A stretch of DNA of 64,000 nucleotides from contig NZ_SSNA01000202.1 in assembly GCF_004799445.1 (NCBI RefSeq), positions 1 through 64,000 of the forward strand, written 5' to 3'. The translations under genes were made by a program, and so were the position numbers. Source of the DNA: Bradyrhizobium sp. Its GTDB lineage: Bacteria > Pseudomonadota > Alphaproteobacteria > Rhizobiales > Xanthobacteraceae. This document shows, piece by piece, positions 42,405-51,109 of this stretch. How positions within the stretch are numbered: the first letter of the stretch is position 1; each line of letters begins with the position of its first letter. Below the pieces are notes generated by a model that was given only the letters and a program-made list of their open reading frames with translations, was not told the origin of the DNA and did no database searches.

Positions 42405-43983
42405 CTCGCGGCGACGGACCGCTGCGCTTTGTGTGATTGCTATCGCATTGATGCTGGCGCCGCTTGCGGCGATGGCTGCGCGCAAGGCGCACACGCTTGC
42501 TACCCTGCGAAGCGCGCGTTCGCACCTTCCAACTGTCCGTCCGATCCCCTACCCGCGACTGGAATGGCCGCTCGAGATCAGTGGCAGCCAGTATGCGCCG
42601 CTTGCCTGGACCGATATCGCCGGGTGGCGCGAGGACGACCATCTGCTGGCGTACAAGGCCTTTCGCACCAGCTGCGGGTCGATCGCGGCGCAACGAAATC
42701 CTCCCGCGGAATCGAAGGCACTCGGCACGTCGCTGCGCGAACCCTGCCGCGCCGCCAAAGCCCTCGACATTAGCGATGGTGTCAAGGCACGGGCGTTTTT
42801 TGAGGCGCATTTTCTGCCTTTGCAAATCTCGCGGCTCGGCGAGGATGCGGGCTTCGTCACCGGCTACTACGAACCGATCATCGAGGGCTCCCGGACCCAG
42901 ACGGATGTCTACAACATACCGGTCTATCGTCGCCCCTCGAATTTGTTCGTCCGTGGCTTCAGGCAGGATGCGCCCAGCCTGCCAAACAAGGGGCAGGTGT
43001 TTCGCAAGATCGGCCGCCGCAAGCTCGTGCCCTATTACGATCGGGCCGAGATCGAGGATGGCGCGATCGCCGGCCGGGGCCTCGAAATCTGCTGGCTCAA
43101 GAGCCAGACCGATCTGCTGTTCACGCAAATCCAGGGCTCGGCGCGGGTCCGCCTCGAGGATGGCTCGACCGTCCGCATCAATTACGATGCGTATAATGGT
43201 TATTCCTATACAGCGGTCGGGCGCGTCCTGATCGATCGCGGCATCATCCCGAAAGAGCAGATGTCGATGCAGAAGATCAGGGAATGGATGGATCAGAACC
43301 CCGATGGCGCCAAGGAGTTGCGCCGGCAGAACCGCTCCTATGTGTTCTTTCGCGAGGTAGACCTTTCCGACAAGGATGAGGCGGTGGGCGCGCAGGGCGT
43401 GCCGCTGACGCCGGGCCGGTCGATTGCGGTCGACAAGTCGCTGCACGTCTACGGCACGCCGTTCTTCATCGAAGGCGAACTGCCGATCGAATCGGAGCAG
43501 TCGAAGACCCCGTTCCGCCGGCTGATGGTGGCGCAGGACACGGGATCGGCGATCACGGGACCAGCGCGCGCCGACATCTATTACGGCGCGGGCGCTGACG
43601 CCGGCCGGGTCTCCGGCCGCTTCCGGCACAACATGCGCTTCGTCATGCTGGTGCCGAAAAGCCTCGATCCGGTCGACCGCGGCCGCAAGATGCCGCTGCC
43701 GGACCCGCGCCCCTCGGCGAAAATCGCAAGACTGTTTTCGCAAGTTGACCCTTTGAAGGATCAGCAAAAAGACCCGAAGAATGGCGTCAAGCCGCCGGAC
43801 GCCGCGGTTCCGAACCCCAAAAACGCGGCCAGCGCCACCGAGCCCGCCAAGAATGCCACGCCGCCCCAACCGCCTCAGGCTGTGGCCGGCAAGGTGCCGC
43901 TTCCGGAGGCCCGCCCCAACGTCGAACCAAGCCGCGGGGGGCATCACCGCCGTCGCGTCAACTATTATCGCCGCAGCCGATGA
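42382..43983 (+). CDS. mltA: membrane-bound lytic murein transglycosylase A
   Basis: MltA cleaves peptidoglycan to 1,6-anhydro-muropeptides. The product has a signal-like segment (AALCVIAIALMLAPLAAMAARKA), the MltA barrel (FVTGYYEPIIEGSRTQTDVYNIPVYRRP, GRGLEICWLKSQTDLLFTQIQGSARVRLEDGS), and the 3D domain with the catalytic Asp (MVAQDTGSAITGPARADIYYGAGADAG). After about residue 450 comes a long Pro/Ala/Lys-rich tail. No ATG fits. TTG at 42382 gives a complete signal peptide; GTG at 42433 is the alternative. It overlaps the Tim44-like gene and the Smr gene. Confidence 0.88.
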   Translation: MAPEALTSSRRRTAALCVIAIALMLAPLAAMAARKAHTLATLRSARSHLPTVRPIPYPRLEWPLEISGSQYAPLAWTDIAGWREDDHLLAYKAFRTSCGSIAAQRNPPAESKALGTSLREPCRAAKALDISDGVKARAFFEAHFLPLQISRLGEDAGFVTGYYEPIIEGSRTQTDVYNIPVYRRPSNLFVRGFRQDAPSLPNKGQVFRKIGRRKLVPYYDRAEIEDGAIAGRGLEICWLKSQTDLLFTQIQGSARVRLEDGSTVRINYDAYNGYSYTAVGRVLIDRGIIPKEQMSMQKIREWMDQNPDGAKELRRQNRSYVFFREVDLSDKDEAVGAQGVPLTPGRSIAVDKSLHVYGTPFFIEGELPIESEQSKTPFRRLMVAQDTGSAITGPARADIYYGAGADAGRVSGRFRHNMRFVMLVPKSLDPVDRGRKMPLPDPRPSAKIARLFSQVDPLKDQQKDPKNGVKPPDAAVPNPKNAASATEPAKNATPPQPPQAVAGKVPLPEARPNVEPSRGGHHRRRVNYYRRSR

Positions 43984-44570
43984 AACGTCCCCCTTCGATC
44001 CCGGAATTGTCAGCGCCGCCGCGCCGCAAGCGCGACCTCAGCGAAGAAGAGCGCATGCTGTGGGACGCCGTCGCCAGGTTGACAAAGCCGCTGCGCAAGA
44101 AGCCCCGTGCCGCCAAGCCCGAAACCGCTTCGCCTGAGAAAGAGGGGCGCGTTGCTGCGAAGCCGGTGGCTTTGCCAAAATCAGTTCCCCCTGTCGGCAT
44201 TCCCAGAACGCAAAAGCCGGCGGTGCCGCCGCTGGCGCCACTCGGGCGGCGCGAGCGTTCGCAATTGTCGCGCGGACGGAAGGAGATCGAAGCCCGGCTC
44301 GATCTGCATGGCATGACGCAGACGCGCGCGCACCGCGCGCTATCGGGCTTTCTGCAACGGGCTCACCTCGATGGTCTGACTTTCGTGCTCGTCATCACCG
44401 GCAAAGGCAAAATGGGAATCGATTCCGAGCGCGGCGTGCTGCGCCGTCAGGTGCCGCAATGGCTCGGCCAGCCGGAATTCCGCGCGCTGGTGGTCGGCTT
44501 TGAGGAAGCGCATATCGGTCACGGCGGCGAGGGCGCGCTTTACGTTCGCATCCGGCGATCGAAAGTCTAA
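43980..44570 (+). CDS. Smr (MutS2 C-terminal-like) domain protein
   Basis: The 196-aa product has a basic, proline-rich first half (about residues 1-95) and a C-terminal Smr domain (about 105-190). The domain begins ARLDLHGMTQTRAHRALSGFLQRAHLDGLTFVLVITGKGKMG and continues LRRQVPQWLGQPEFRALVVGFEEAHIGHGGEGALYVRIRR. The LDLHG and GKG elements are the nuclease signature of the family. Smr proteins nick DNA or RNA; the cellular substrate here is unknown. The ATG overlaps the mltA stop (ATGA). Confidence 0.9.
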   Translation: MKRPPSIPELSAPPRRKRDLSEEERMLWDAVARLTKPLRKKPRAAKPETASPEKEGRVAAKPVALPKSVPPVGIPRTQKPAVPPLAPLGRRERSQLSRGRKEIEARLDLHGMTQTRAHRALSGFLQRAHLDGLTFVLVITGKGKMGIDSERGVLRRQVPQWLGQPEFRALVVGFEEAHIGHGGEGALYVRIRRSKV

Positions 44571-44575
44571 TTCTC

Positions 44576-45706
44576 TCAGAACGGCCGCACGATGCCGACG
44601 CGGGGGATCAACGTCACGATCCAGCCGAGGATGGTGGTGTTTCGATCATTCCCCGAGATCGGCGGCGTGCTTTGCGCGGCGGGCAGCGCCTTGACCGCAT
44701 GCAGGATCAGGAACAGGCAGACGGCCCAGTTCGAGACCCATCGCGAATAATCGAACACGATCGCAAACATAATGAGATAGGCCGCGCTCACCGCCACGAT
44801 GGCGGCGATGACGATGCGCCGGTGTAAATCCTCGGCGAGCGACCGAACCAGGCCGGCAAAATATCGCCAGAGCGGGGCATGCAGCCAGATCAGCAGCGCG
44901 AATACGGGCACGCCCAGAAGATTGGCGGGCATGCGCCCCCAGGTATCGGAGATCTCCTTGGCAAGCGGCTGATACCAGATGTAACTGAAACCCAGAAGAT
45001 TGGCGCGGCTGGGATCGGCCATGCGGCTGGCGAGATAGCTTGCAAATTCCGACTCCGGTACCGCCGTCGTTCCCAGGAACTGCGCGGCGAAAAACAGAAG
45101 CCCGACGCACGCCACTGCGGCGATGCCGATCGCAGTATTTTGCCGGTCGAAGCCCTGCACCAGGTAATAACGCAGCACCACGATGACCGCGATGGTCGGC
45201 ACATACATCAGCAGATGGATGTGGTGGATCAGAATCAGGATCATCGACGCCAGAGCCGCGAGCAGCACGAAGGCGACCGAGCGCGCCGGCACCAGCAGCA
45301 GGCCAATCGCGAATGCGCAGCCATAGATATCGAAATGGCCAAGCGTATACATGAAGTTCTTCAGAAAGAACGGCGAGCCGGCCATGAACACGAACAGCGG
45401 CAGGTGTTTTTCGTCGAAACCGAAGGTGCGCCGGAACAGGCCAATGAAAAGACCAGCCGTGACCAGCCAGACGGCACCCCCGAGCGCGAACACCAGCCAT
45501 ACCGGCACCTCATGCGAAAACAGCGATACCACCGCGCCGATCAGCGCGCGCTTGGTGAAGCCGAAATGATAATCGACCAGCAGGTGGATGTAGGGGACGT
45601 AGGGCGGCAGCGTGATCTTGTAGAGAAACACCCCGATCAAGACGGCGACATTGACGGCGAGCATCAGGCGCCAGGGGTTTTCCCACATACGCAAATTGAG
45701 ATTCAT
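44576..45706 (-). CDS. polytopic membrane protein of unknown function
   Basis: The 376-aa product has about nine hydrophobic segments, for example LMLAVNVAVLIGVFLYKITLPPYV, VWLVFALGGAVWLVTAGLFIGLF, SVAFVLLAALASMILILIHHIHLLMYV and RIVIAAIVAVSAAYLIMFAIVF. HFGFTKRALIGAVVSLF, FMAGSPFFLKNFMYTLGHFDIYG and IHHIHLLMY, with paired histidines, are the most distinctive parts. I do not recognise the family; the layout recalls polyprenol-linked glycosyltransferases or EpsG-type proteins, but no catalytic motif is clear. The start at 45706 lies 1 bp from a palindromic repeat that provides GGGAC upstream. Confidence 0.7.
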   Translation of the reverse strand: MNLNLRMWENPWRLMLAVNVAVLIGVFLYKITLPPYVPYIHLLVDYHFGFTKRALIGAVVSLFSHEVPVWLVFALGGAVWLVTAGLFIGLFRRTFGFDEKHLPLFVFMAGSPFFLKNFMYTLGHFDIYGCAFAIGLLLVPARSVAFVLLAALASMILILIHHIHLLMYVPTIAVIVVLRYYLVQGFDRQNTAIGIAAVACVGLLFFAAQFLGTTAVPESEFASYLASRMADPSRANLLGFSYIWYQPLAKEISDTWGRMPANLLGVPVFALLIWLHAPLWRYFAGLVRSLAEDLHRRIVIAAIVAVSAAYLIMFAIVFDYSRWVSNWAVCLFLILHAVKALPAAQSTPPISGNDRNTTILGWIVTLIPRVGIVRPF

Positions 45707-45707
45707 T

Positions 45708-45873
45708 GTCGTCCCGGCCAAGCCAACGGGTCGCGCGAATGCGCGCCCGATGATAAACTCCGCGCGAGCCGGGACCCATAACCACCGGTTTGCGTAGTTG
45801 CAAAAGCCGGTACCGCGTTCTGATCCAACAGCGGTCATCGGTAATTATGGGTCCCTGCTTTCGCAGGGACGAC
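45708..45873. repeat. MITE-like element with nested inverted repeats
   Basis: Terminal inverted repeats are GTCGTCCC (45708-45715) and GGGACGAC (45866-45873). A second inverted pair is GGGACCCATAA (45771-45781) with TTATGGGTCCC (45845-45855). The right end also carries CCCTGCTTTCGCAGGG (45853-45868). No open frame of interest is inside. The left end lies 1 bp from the start codon of the membrane-protein gene and the right end 17 bp from the hslU stop. Confidence 0.65.
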
Positions 45874-45890
45874 GATCTTAGCTGCAAAAC

Positions 45891-47192
45891 CTACAAAATG
45901 AACCGGCTCAAATCCGCGTTCTTGGCGAGATCGCCGACGTGCTTCTGCACATACTCGGCATCGATCTGGATCGTCTCGCCGTTGCGGTCGGGGGCGGCGA
46001 AGGAGATCTCGTCGAGCACGCGCTCCATCACGGTCTGCAGCCGCCGGGCGCCGATATTTTCCACCGTCGAATTGACGGCGACCGCGACGTCGGCAAGCGC
46101 GTCGATGGCGCTGTCAGTGAACTCCAGCATCACGCCTTCGGTCCGCATCAGCGCGACATATTGCTTGATCAGGGAAGCCTCGGGCTCGGTCAGGATGCGG
46201 CGCATGTCGTCGCGCGTCAGCGCTTCCAGCTCGACGCGGATCGGCAACCGCCCCTGCAATTCCGGCAACAGGTCGGAGGGCTTGGCGATATGAAACGCGC
46301 CCGATGCGATGAACAGGATGTGGTCGGTTTTAACCGCGCCGTGCTTGGTCGACACGGTCGTGCCCTCGATCAGCGGCAACAGATCGCGCTGCACGCCCTC
46401 GCGCGACACGTCGCCGCCGCTGCGACCGTCGCGCACGCATATCTTGTCGATCTCGTCAAGAAACACGATGCCGTTGTTCTCCACCGCGTTGATCGATTCC
46501 TGCACCAGCTGGTCGCTATCCAGCAGTTTGTCGGATTCCTCGTTGACCAGCAGTTCGTGCGAATCGGCAACCGTCAGGCGGCGGGTCTTGGTGCGGCCGC
46601 CCATCTTGCCGAAGATGTCGCCGATCGAGATCGCGCCGAGCTGCGCGCCGGGCATCCCCGGGATTTCAAACATCGGCATTCCGCCGGATGACTGGGTCTC
46701 GATCTCGATTTCCTTGTCATTGAGTTCGCCGGCCCGCAGCTTCTTGCGGAATGAATCGCGCGTGGTGGCGCTGGAGTTGGGGCCGACCAGGGCATCCAGC
46801 ACGCGATCCTCGGCGGCGAGCTGGGCGCGGGCCTGCACGTCCTTGCGCTTTCGCTCACGGGTCTGCGCGATCGCCACTTCGACGAGGTCGCGGATGATCT
46901 GCTCGACGTCGCGGCCGACATAGCCGACCTCGGTGAATTTCGTGGCTTCGACCTTGATGAAGGGCGCGGCAGCGAGTTTCGCCAGCCGCCGCGCGATCTC
47001 GGTCTTGCCGACCCCGGTCGGCCCGATCATCAGGATATTTTTCGGCAGCACTTCCTCGCGCAACGAGCCGGTGAGCTGCAGCCGCCGCCAGCGGTTTCGC
47101 AGGGCAATGGAGACCGCGCGCTTGGCGTCGGTCTGGCCGACGATGAAGCGGTCGAGTTCGGATACGATTTCACGGGGGGAGAAGTCGGTCAT
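45891..47192 (-). CDS. hslU: HslUV protease ATPase subunit HslU
   Basis: HslU is the AAA+ unfoldase that feeds substrates to the HslV peptidase. The 433-aa product has FSPREIVSELDRFIVGQTDAKRAVSIALRNRWRR, the Walker A MIGPTGVGKTEIARRLAKLA, the pore GYVGRD motif (FTEVGYVGRDVEQIIRDL) and Walker B GIVFLDEIDKIC. It has a variable I domain (about 110-240) and the conserved C-terminal tail LSRFIL that docks into HslV. It is the last gene of the cluster hslV-GNAT-DUF2585-hslU. Confidence 0.98.
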   Translation of the reverse strand: MTDFSPREIVSELDRFIVGQTDAKRAVSIALRNRWRRLQLTGSLREEVLPKNILMIGPTGVGKTEIARRLAKLAAAPFIKVEATKFTEVGYVGRDVEQIIRDLVEVAIAQTRERKRKDVQARAQLAAEDRVLDALVGPNSSATTRDSFRKKLRAGELNDKEIEIETQSSGGMPMFEIPGMPGAQLGAISIGDIFGKMGGRTKTRRLTVADSHELLVNEESDKLLDSDQLVQESINAVENNGIVFLDEIDKICVRDGRSGGDVSREGVQRDLLPLIEGTTVSTKHGAVKTDHILFIASGAFHIAKPSDLLPELQGRLPIRVELEALTRDDMRRILTEPEASLIKQYVALMRTEGVMLEFTDSAIDALADVAVAVNSTVENIGARRLQTVMERVLDEISFAAPDRNGETIQIDAEYVQKHVGDLAKNADLSRFIL

Positions 47193-47234
47193 GGGCTCTA
47201 GGTAGGTTCAAAATGGCGCGGACACAAGCCGCGA

Positions 47235-47837
47235 TCAGATGATCGGTGGGCCCGCCTGCCATTGCCGGATCGCCTCAAAAGGATGAACCAGCATGATGAT
47301 GTTGAGCGTGAGATTATCGCGAATGTGAAGGCCAACCAAAATCTCGAACGCAAGCCCAAGCGCGACAGTCAGCGCTACCGGCAGCTTTCGCGCCAGCAAG
47401 AAGCCTGCGACCATGGACAACGTATCGGACACGGAATTGATGATGCTGTCGCCAAAATAATCCAGCGACACTGTGGTGGCGCGATAACGTTCGATGATCC
47501 AGTTGGAATTTTCAACGATCTCCCAGCCGCCTTCGATCAGCATGGCCAATATCAGCCGCCCGGGCCAGGCGAGGCGCGGCAGCGCGAGCCAGGTCGCGGC
47601 ATAGAACAGAAAACCGTGAATGATGTGCGAGAACGTGTACCAGTCGGTGATGTGCTGCGAATTCTCCGAGCTCTGCACCACGCCGTGCCAGAATTTCACG
47701 TAGCCGCAGGCGCAGATCGGAAGCCGCCCCATCGCAAACAGGATCGAGGCTTGAAGCGCAATCAGCGCCGCACCGATCAGCATCCAGTGCCGGGTCGAAA
47801 GACCTGACGTGGCCGGCATGTTGCAAGCATGCGTCAT
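47235..47837 (-). CDS. DUF2585 (UPF0314) family membrane protein
   Basis: The 200-aa product has about four membrane segments and the family blocks CACGYVKFWHGVVQSSENSQHITDWYTFSHIIHGFLFY, LILAMLIEGGWEIVENSNWIIERYRATTVSLDYFGDSIINSVSDTLSMVAGFLLARKLP and LTLNIIMLVHPFEAIRQWQ. Function is unknown. Its ATG overlaps the stop of the GNAT gene in an ATGA junction, so it is translated from the hslV-hslU transcript. An internal ATG (MPATSG, at 47819) is possible. Confidence 0.88.
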   Translation of the reverse strand: MTHACNMPATSGLSTRHWMLIGAALIALQASILFAMGRLPICACGYVKFWHGVVQSSENSQHITDWYTFSHIIHGFLFYAATWLALPRLAWPGRLILAMLIEGGWEIVENSNWIIERYRATTVSLDYFGDSIINSVSDTLSMVAGFLLARKLPVALTVALGLAFEILVGLHIRDNLTLNIIMLVHPFEAIRQWQAGPPII

Positions 47838-48316
47838 GGATCGCGGACCATCAGCAGGGCCGCACCATCAGGCGTATCCACGATTCGATCGTGGCAAAAT
47901 CCCGCCTTCTCGTAGGCGCGGATCGCCCGCGCGTTGGCGGGATCGGGATCGATGACGACACGTGGCGTCCCGCTGGCGAATAACTGGTCGGCAAAGGCCC
48001 GGATCAACGCGGACCCATGACCGCGATCGAGCATGTCGGCTTCGCCGATAAACTGATCAAGACCGCGCGTGCCCTCCGGTTGCGGACCGAAGCCGGTATT
48101 CCAGCCGCTCAGATTGTAACACTGCAAATAAGCGCATTCCCGCGCATCCGCCGTGACAATGAACTGCGCCATATCCGGATGACCGAGATCGCCGCTGACC
48201 AGTTCGAACTGCTCCGAAGGGTCGTGCCACCATTGCGAGACATGCGGCATGCCGAGCCATCGCTGGATCGTCGGCAGGTCGGCGGCCGACATCGGGCGGA
48301 ACGCGTAGGCCGTCAT
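47834..48316 (-). CDS. GNAT-family N-acetyltransferase
   Basis: The 160-aa product is a GNAT acetyltransferase with RPMSAADLPTIQRWLGMPHVSQWW at the start, GLDQFIGEADMLDRGHGSALIRAFADQLF as the acetyl-CoA-binding loop region, and VVIDPDPANARAIRAYEKAGF as the conserved fourth motif. The pattern is closest to the AAC(6')/siderophore-acetyltransferase branch. That similarity alone does not show aminoglycoside resistance. The start lies 2 bp after the hslV stop, so the gene is embedded in the hslVU operon. Confidence 0.88.
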   Translation of the reverse strand: MTAYAFRPMSAADLPTIQRWLGMPHVSQWWHDPSEQFELVSGDLGHPDMAQFIVTADARECAYLQCYNLSGWNTGFGPQPEGTRGLDQFIGEADMLDRGHGSALIRAFADQLFASGTPRVVIDPDPANARAIRAYEKAGFCHDRIVDTPDGAALLMVRDP

Positions 48317-48318
48317 GC

Positions 48319-48879
48319 TCAGCCGCCCTGCAACGTCTCGATGGTCACATTGCGATTGGTGTAGACGCAGATGTCGGCCGCGATATCCAGCGCCCGCCGC
48401 ACGATGGTTTCGGCGTCCTTGTCGGAATCGACCAGGGCGCGTGCGGCCGCCAGGGCATAATTGCCGCCGGACCCGATCGCCATCACGCCGGCTTCGGGCT
48501 CCAGCACGTCGCCGGTTCCGGTCAGGACCAGCGACACATCCTTGTCGGCGACGATCATCATCGCCTCCAGCCGCCGCAGATAGCGGTCGGTGCGCCAATC
48601 CTTGGCGAGCTCGACGGCAGCACGGGTCAATTGCCCCGGATATTGCTCGAGTTTGCTTTCCAGCCGCTCGAACAATGTAAACGCGTCTGCGGTGGCACCG
48701 GCGAAGCCGCCGATGACGTCGCCCTTGCCGAGTTTTCGGACCTTTTTGGCGTTGGATTTGATGACGGTCTGGCCGATCGACACCTGACCGTCGCCGCCGA
48801 TCACCACCCTGCCGCCCTTGCGGACCGTCAAAATGGTGGTGCCGTGCCAGACCGGCGACTGGGGCTGTGATGCTTGCAT
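48319..48879 (-). CDS. hslV: HslUV protease catalytic subunit HslV
   Basis: HslV is the threonine peptidase of the HslUV complex. The 186-aa product carries a propeptide (MQASQPQSPVWHG) that is cut to expose the catalytic threonine of TTILTVRKGGRVVIGGDGQVSIGQTV. Further blocks are VRKLGKGDVIGGFAGATADAFTLFERLE, LTGTGDVLEPEAGVMAIGSGGNYALAAARAL, and VYTNRNVTIETL at the end. It opens a leftward operon that ends with hslU after two inserted genes, and is divergent from the histidine genes. Confidence 0.98.
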   Translation of the reverse strand: MQASQPQSPVWHGTTILTVRKGGRVVIGGDGQVSIGQTVIKSNAKKVRKLGKGDVIGGFAGATADAFTLFERLESKLEQYPGQLTRAAVELAKDWRTDRYLRRLEAMMIVADKDVSLVLTGTGDVLEPEAGVMAIGSGGNYALAAARALVDSDKDAETIVRRALDIAADICVYTNRNVTIETLQGG

Positions 48880-49148
48880 GGGTACCTCGCGTTCCCGCCC
48901 GATTTAGGGATCTTTCAGCGGGGTTACAATCGGTGCCGCTTTCAGGGCGGTGTCGAGCGAAGCGTGCCCCTGGGCCTGGTCGGGGGTTGGCACCCGGTTG
49001 GCGTCAAGGAAAGGCATCAGACACAGGACCGGCCTCGGATTCCGGTCACCATAGGCCGAAGTTCGACCTCGAATCGGCCATCCCGCAGTAGCGAAGGCGA
49101 CATCGGCCTGTTAAAAGGTCCGCGTTTTCGGCCACGGGAAGCATTTTC

Positions 49149-49742
49149 ATGCGCACTGCCACCATCAAGCGCAAGACCAAAGAGACCGACATCGAGGTTA
49201 CGGTAAACCTCGACGGAACCGGCGCGTCGAACGTCGCGACCGGGATCGGCTTCTTCGATCACATGCTCGACCTCTTGGCCCGGCATTCGCGCATCGACCT
49301 TTCCGTGAAGGCGGCCGGCGACCTGCATATCGACCACCATCACACCACGGAGGATGTCGGCATTGCGTTCGGACAGGCCGTGAAGCAGGCGCTCGGCACC
49401 ATGGCCGGCATCACCCGCTATGCCAGCGTCCATATGCCGATGGACGAGACGCTGTCGCGGGTCGTGATCGACATTTCCGGCCGGCCAGTGCTGGTGTTCA
49501 AGGTCGAATTTCCGCGCGACAAGGTCGGCCAATTCGACACCGAGCTGGTGCGCGAATGGTTCAACGCGTTCGCCATCAACGCTGGCGTGACTTTGCACGT
49601 CGAAACCCTATATGGCGAGAATAGCCATCATATCGCCGAATCCTGCTTCAAGGGTCTGGCGAGGGCGCTGCGGGCGGCGGTCGCGATCGACCCAAAGGCC
49701 GCGGGCGAAGTGCCATCCACCAAGGGCCAGCTCGGCGGCTGA
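49149..49742 (+). CDS. hisB: imidazoleglycerol-phosphate dehydratase
   Basis: HisB catalyses step six (dehydration of IGP) of histidine synthesis. The 197-aa monofunctional enzyme has two metal-binding repeats: HHTTEDVGIAFGQAVKQALG (preceded by LHIDH) and ENSHHIAESCFKGLARALRAAV. It also has IGFFDHMLDLLARHSRIDLSV and a typical end PSTKGQLGG. It starts the rightward cluster hisB-DUF2628-hisH-hisA-hisF-hisE-coaA. Confidence 0.97.
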   Translation: MRTATIKRKTKETDIEVTVNLDGTGASNVATGIGFFDHMLDLLARHSRIDLSVKAAGDLHIDHHHTTEDVGIAFGQAVKQALGTMAGITRYASVHMPMDETLSRVVIDISGRPVLVFKVEFPRDKVGQFDTELVREWFNAFAINAGVTLHVETLYGENSHHIAESCFKGLARALRAAVAIDPKAAGEVPSTKGQLGG

Positions 49743-49834
49743 CTCTGGTTCTCGGAAGGTGCGGGTGCCCCTGTTTCCTGAAGTTCGTTTCAGGGGGCCG
49801 CGAGTGTTGACGAACTTCGGAAACGGGCCGCCAC

Positions 49835-50365
49835 ATGCCGATTTACACAGTTCATGCTCCGGTGACCAGCAACGCGGATTTCCGCGCGACCGATCGCTTC
49901 ACCTTCGTGCGCGACGGCTTTCACGTCTGGGCCGCTCTTCTCGGCGTGGTGTGGCTCGCCTGGCATCGTCTGTGGCTGGCGCTGCTCGGCTGGATCGTCC
50001 TGATGATCGTCATCGATGTCGGAATGATTCGCCTTGGCGTCGGCGGGACGGCGGTCTTTCTGGTGGATGCGCTGCTGGCGCTGCTGTTGGGATTTGAAGC
50101 CGCGAGCCTCGAGCGCTGGACCTTTTCGCGACGCAACTGGCGTCAGCTCGACATCGTGGTCGCCGGCGACCAGGAGGCGGCCGAGCGGCGATTTTTCGAT
50201 CGCTGGACCGCCAAGCAGCGCGCCTCCAGCAACGATCAACCGGCGATCGATCGCGGCGCGCCCCCGCCGACGCGGGACATCGCGGGCCAGGCGTTTTCCC
50301 GGCCGCCGCCGTTGCCGCGGGACGAGATCATCGGCTTGTTTCCGGAACCGGGAGCATCGCGTTGA
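49835..50365 (+). CDS. DUF2628 family membrane protein
   Basis: The 176-aa product begins MPIYTVHAPVTSNADFRATDRFTFVRDGFHVWAALLGVVWLAWHRLWLALLGWIVLMIV, typical of DUF2628, with two or three membrane spans (about residues 31-90). A soluble, Pro/Arg-rich tail follows. Function is unknown. The gene sits between hisB and hisH in related genomes too. Its stop overlaps the hisH TTG start. Confidence 0.85.
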   Translation: MPIYTVHAPVTSNADFRATDRFTFVRDGFHVWAALLGVVWLAWHRLWLALLGWIVLMIVIDVGMIRLGVGGTAVFLVDALLALLLGFEAASLERWTFSRRNWRQLDIVVAGDQEAAERRFFDRWTAKQRASSNDQPAIDRGAPPPTRDIAGQAFSRPPPLPRDEIIGLFPEPGASR

Positions 50366-51012
50366 GCGTTGCGATCATCGACTACGGCTCCGGCAATCTG
50401 CACTCCGCCGCCAAGGCGTTCGAGCGCGCGAGCCGGAGCATGGATGCTCCGGAGAAGATCGTCGTGACCCGCGATCCCGAGGTGGTGTATCGCGCCGATC
50501 GCATTGTGCTGCCCGGCGTCGGCGCCTTCGCCGATTGCCGCCGCGGTCTCGACGCGCTTGACGGCATGATCGAGGCGATGACCGAAGCCGTGCGCAACAA
50601 GGCGCGGCCGTTCTTCGGCATCTGCGTCGGCATGCAGCTGATGGCGACGCGTGGCAAGGAACATGTCACCACCGACGGATTCAACTGGATCGCCGGTGAT
50701 GTCGAAAAGATTTCGCCGCGCGAGGAAAATCTGAAAATTCCGCATATGGGCTGGAACACGCTCGATATGGTTCGAGAGCACCCGGTGCTGGAGCGCCTGG
50801 CGCTGGGCCCGAAAGGCCGTCACGCTTATTTCGTTCACTCCTACCACCTCAACGCGACCAACGAGGCGGACGTGCTAGCTCGCGCCGATTACGGTGGCCC
50901 GGTGACGGCGATGGTCGGCCGCGACACCGCCATCGGCACGCAATTTCATCCCGAGAAGAGCCAGCGTTTCGGGTTGGCCCTGATCTCGAACTTTTTGAAA
51001 TGGAAGCCGTGA
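50362..51012 (+). CDS. hisH: imidazole glycerol phosphate synthase, glutaminase subunit
   Basis: HisH releases ammonia from glutamine and passes it to HisF. The 216-aa class I glutamine amidotransferase has VAIIDYGSGNLHSAAKAFERA, the oxyanion strand VLPGVGAFADC, the nucleophile Cys in FFGICVGMQLMA, and the His/Glu of GTQFHPEKSQ. MGWNT and YFVHSYH are family contacts. The start is TTG, overlapping the upstream stop codon, so translation may depend on coupling. Confidence 0.96.
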   Translation: MSVAIIDYGSGNLHSAAKAFERASRSMDAPEKIVVTRDPEVVYRADRIVLPGVGAFADCRRGLDALDGMIEAMTEAVRNKARPFFGICVGMQLMATRGKEHVTTDGFNWIAGDVEKISPREENLKIPHMGWNTLDMVREHPVLERLALGPKGRHAYFVHSYHLNATNEADVLARADYGGPVTAMVGRDTAIGTQFHPEKSQRFGLALISNFLKWKP

Positions 51013-51025
51013 GTTTGCTCCAGGC

Positions 51026-51085
51026 CATCGCCTTGATCACCCTCCTCCCGCGAGCTCTTGCGAGCGGTGGGGAGGGGAGTTCATT
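51026..51085. repeat. CTCCTCCCGC palindromic repeat between hisH and hisA
   Basis: CCCTCCTCCCGCGAGCTC (51041-51058) is followed by TTGCGAGCGGTGGGGAGGGG (about 51058-51077), making an imperfect hairpin. It resembles the holA-parB hairpin in style. It lies in the space between hisH and hisA and would form in the operon mRNA. Confidence 0.45.
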
Positions 51086-51109
51086 GGCGTTTTTGCGAGA
51101 ATTCTTTCG

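Noticed and set aside
47834..48316. Considered as an aminoglycoside resistance gene because of AAC(6')-like features
   Set aside because: Only general GNAT family resemblance is visible and the gene is embedded in a housekeeping operon; resistance cannot be inferred.
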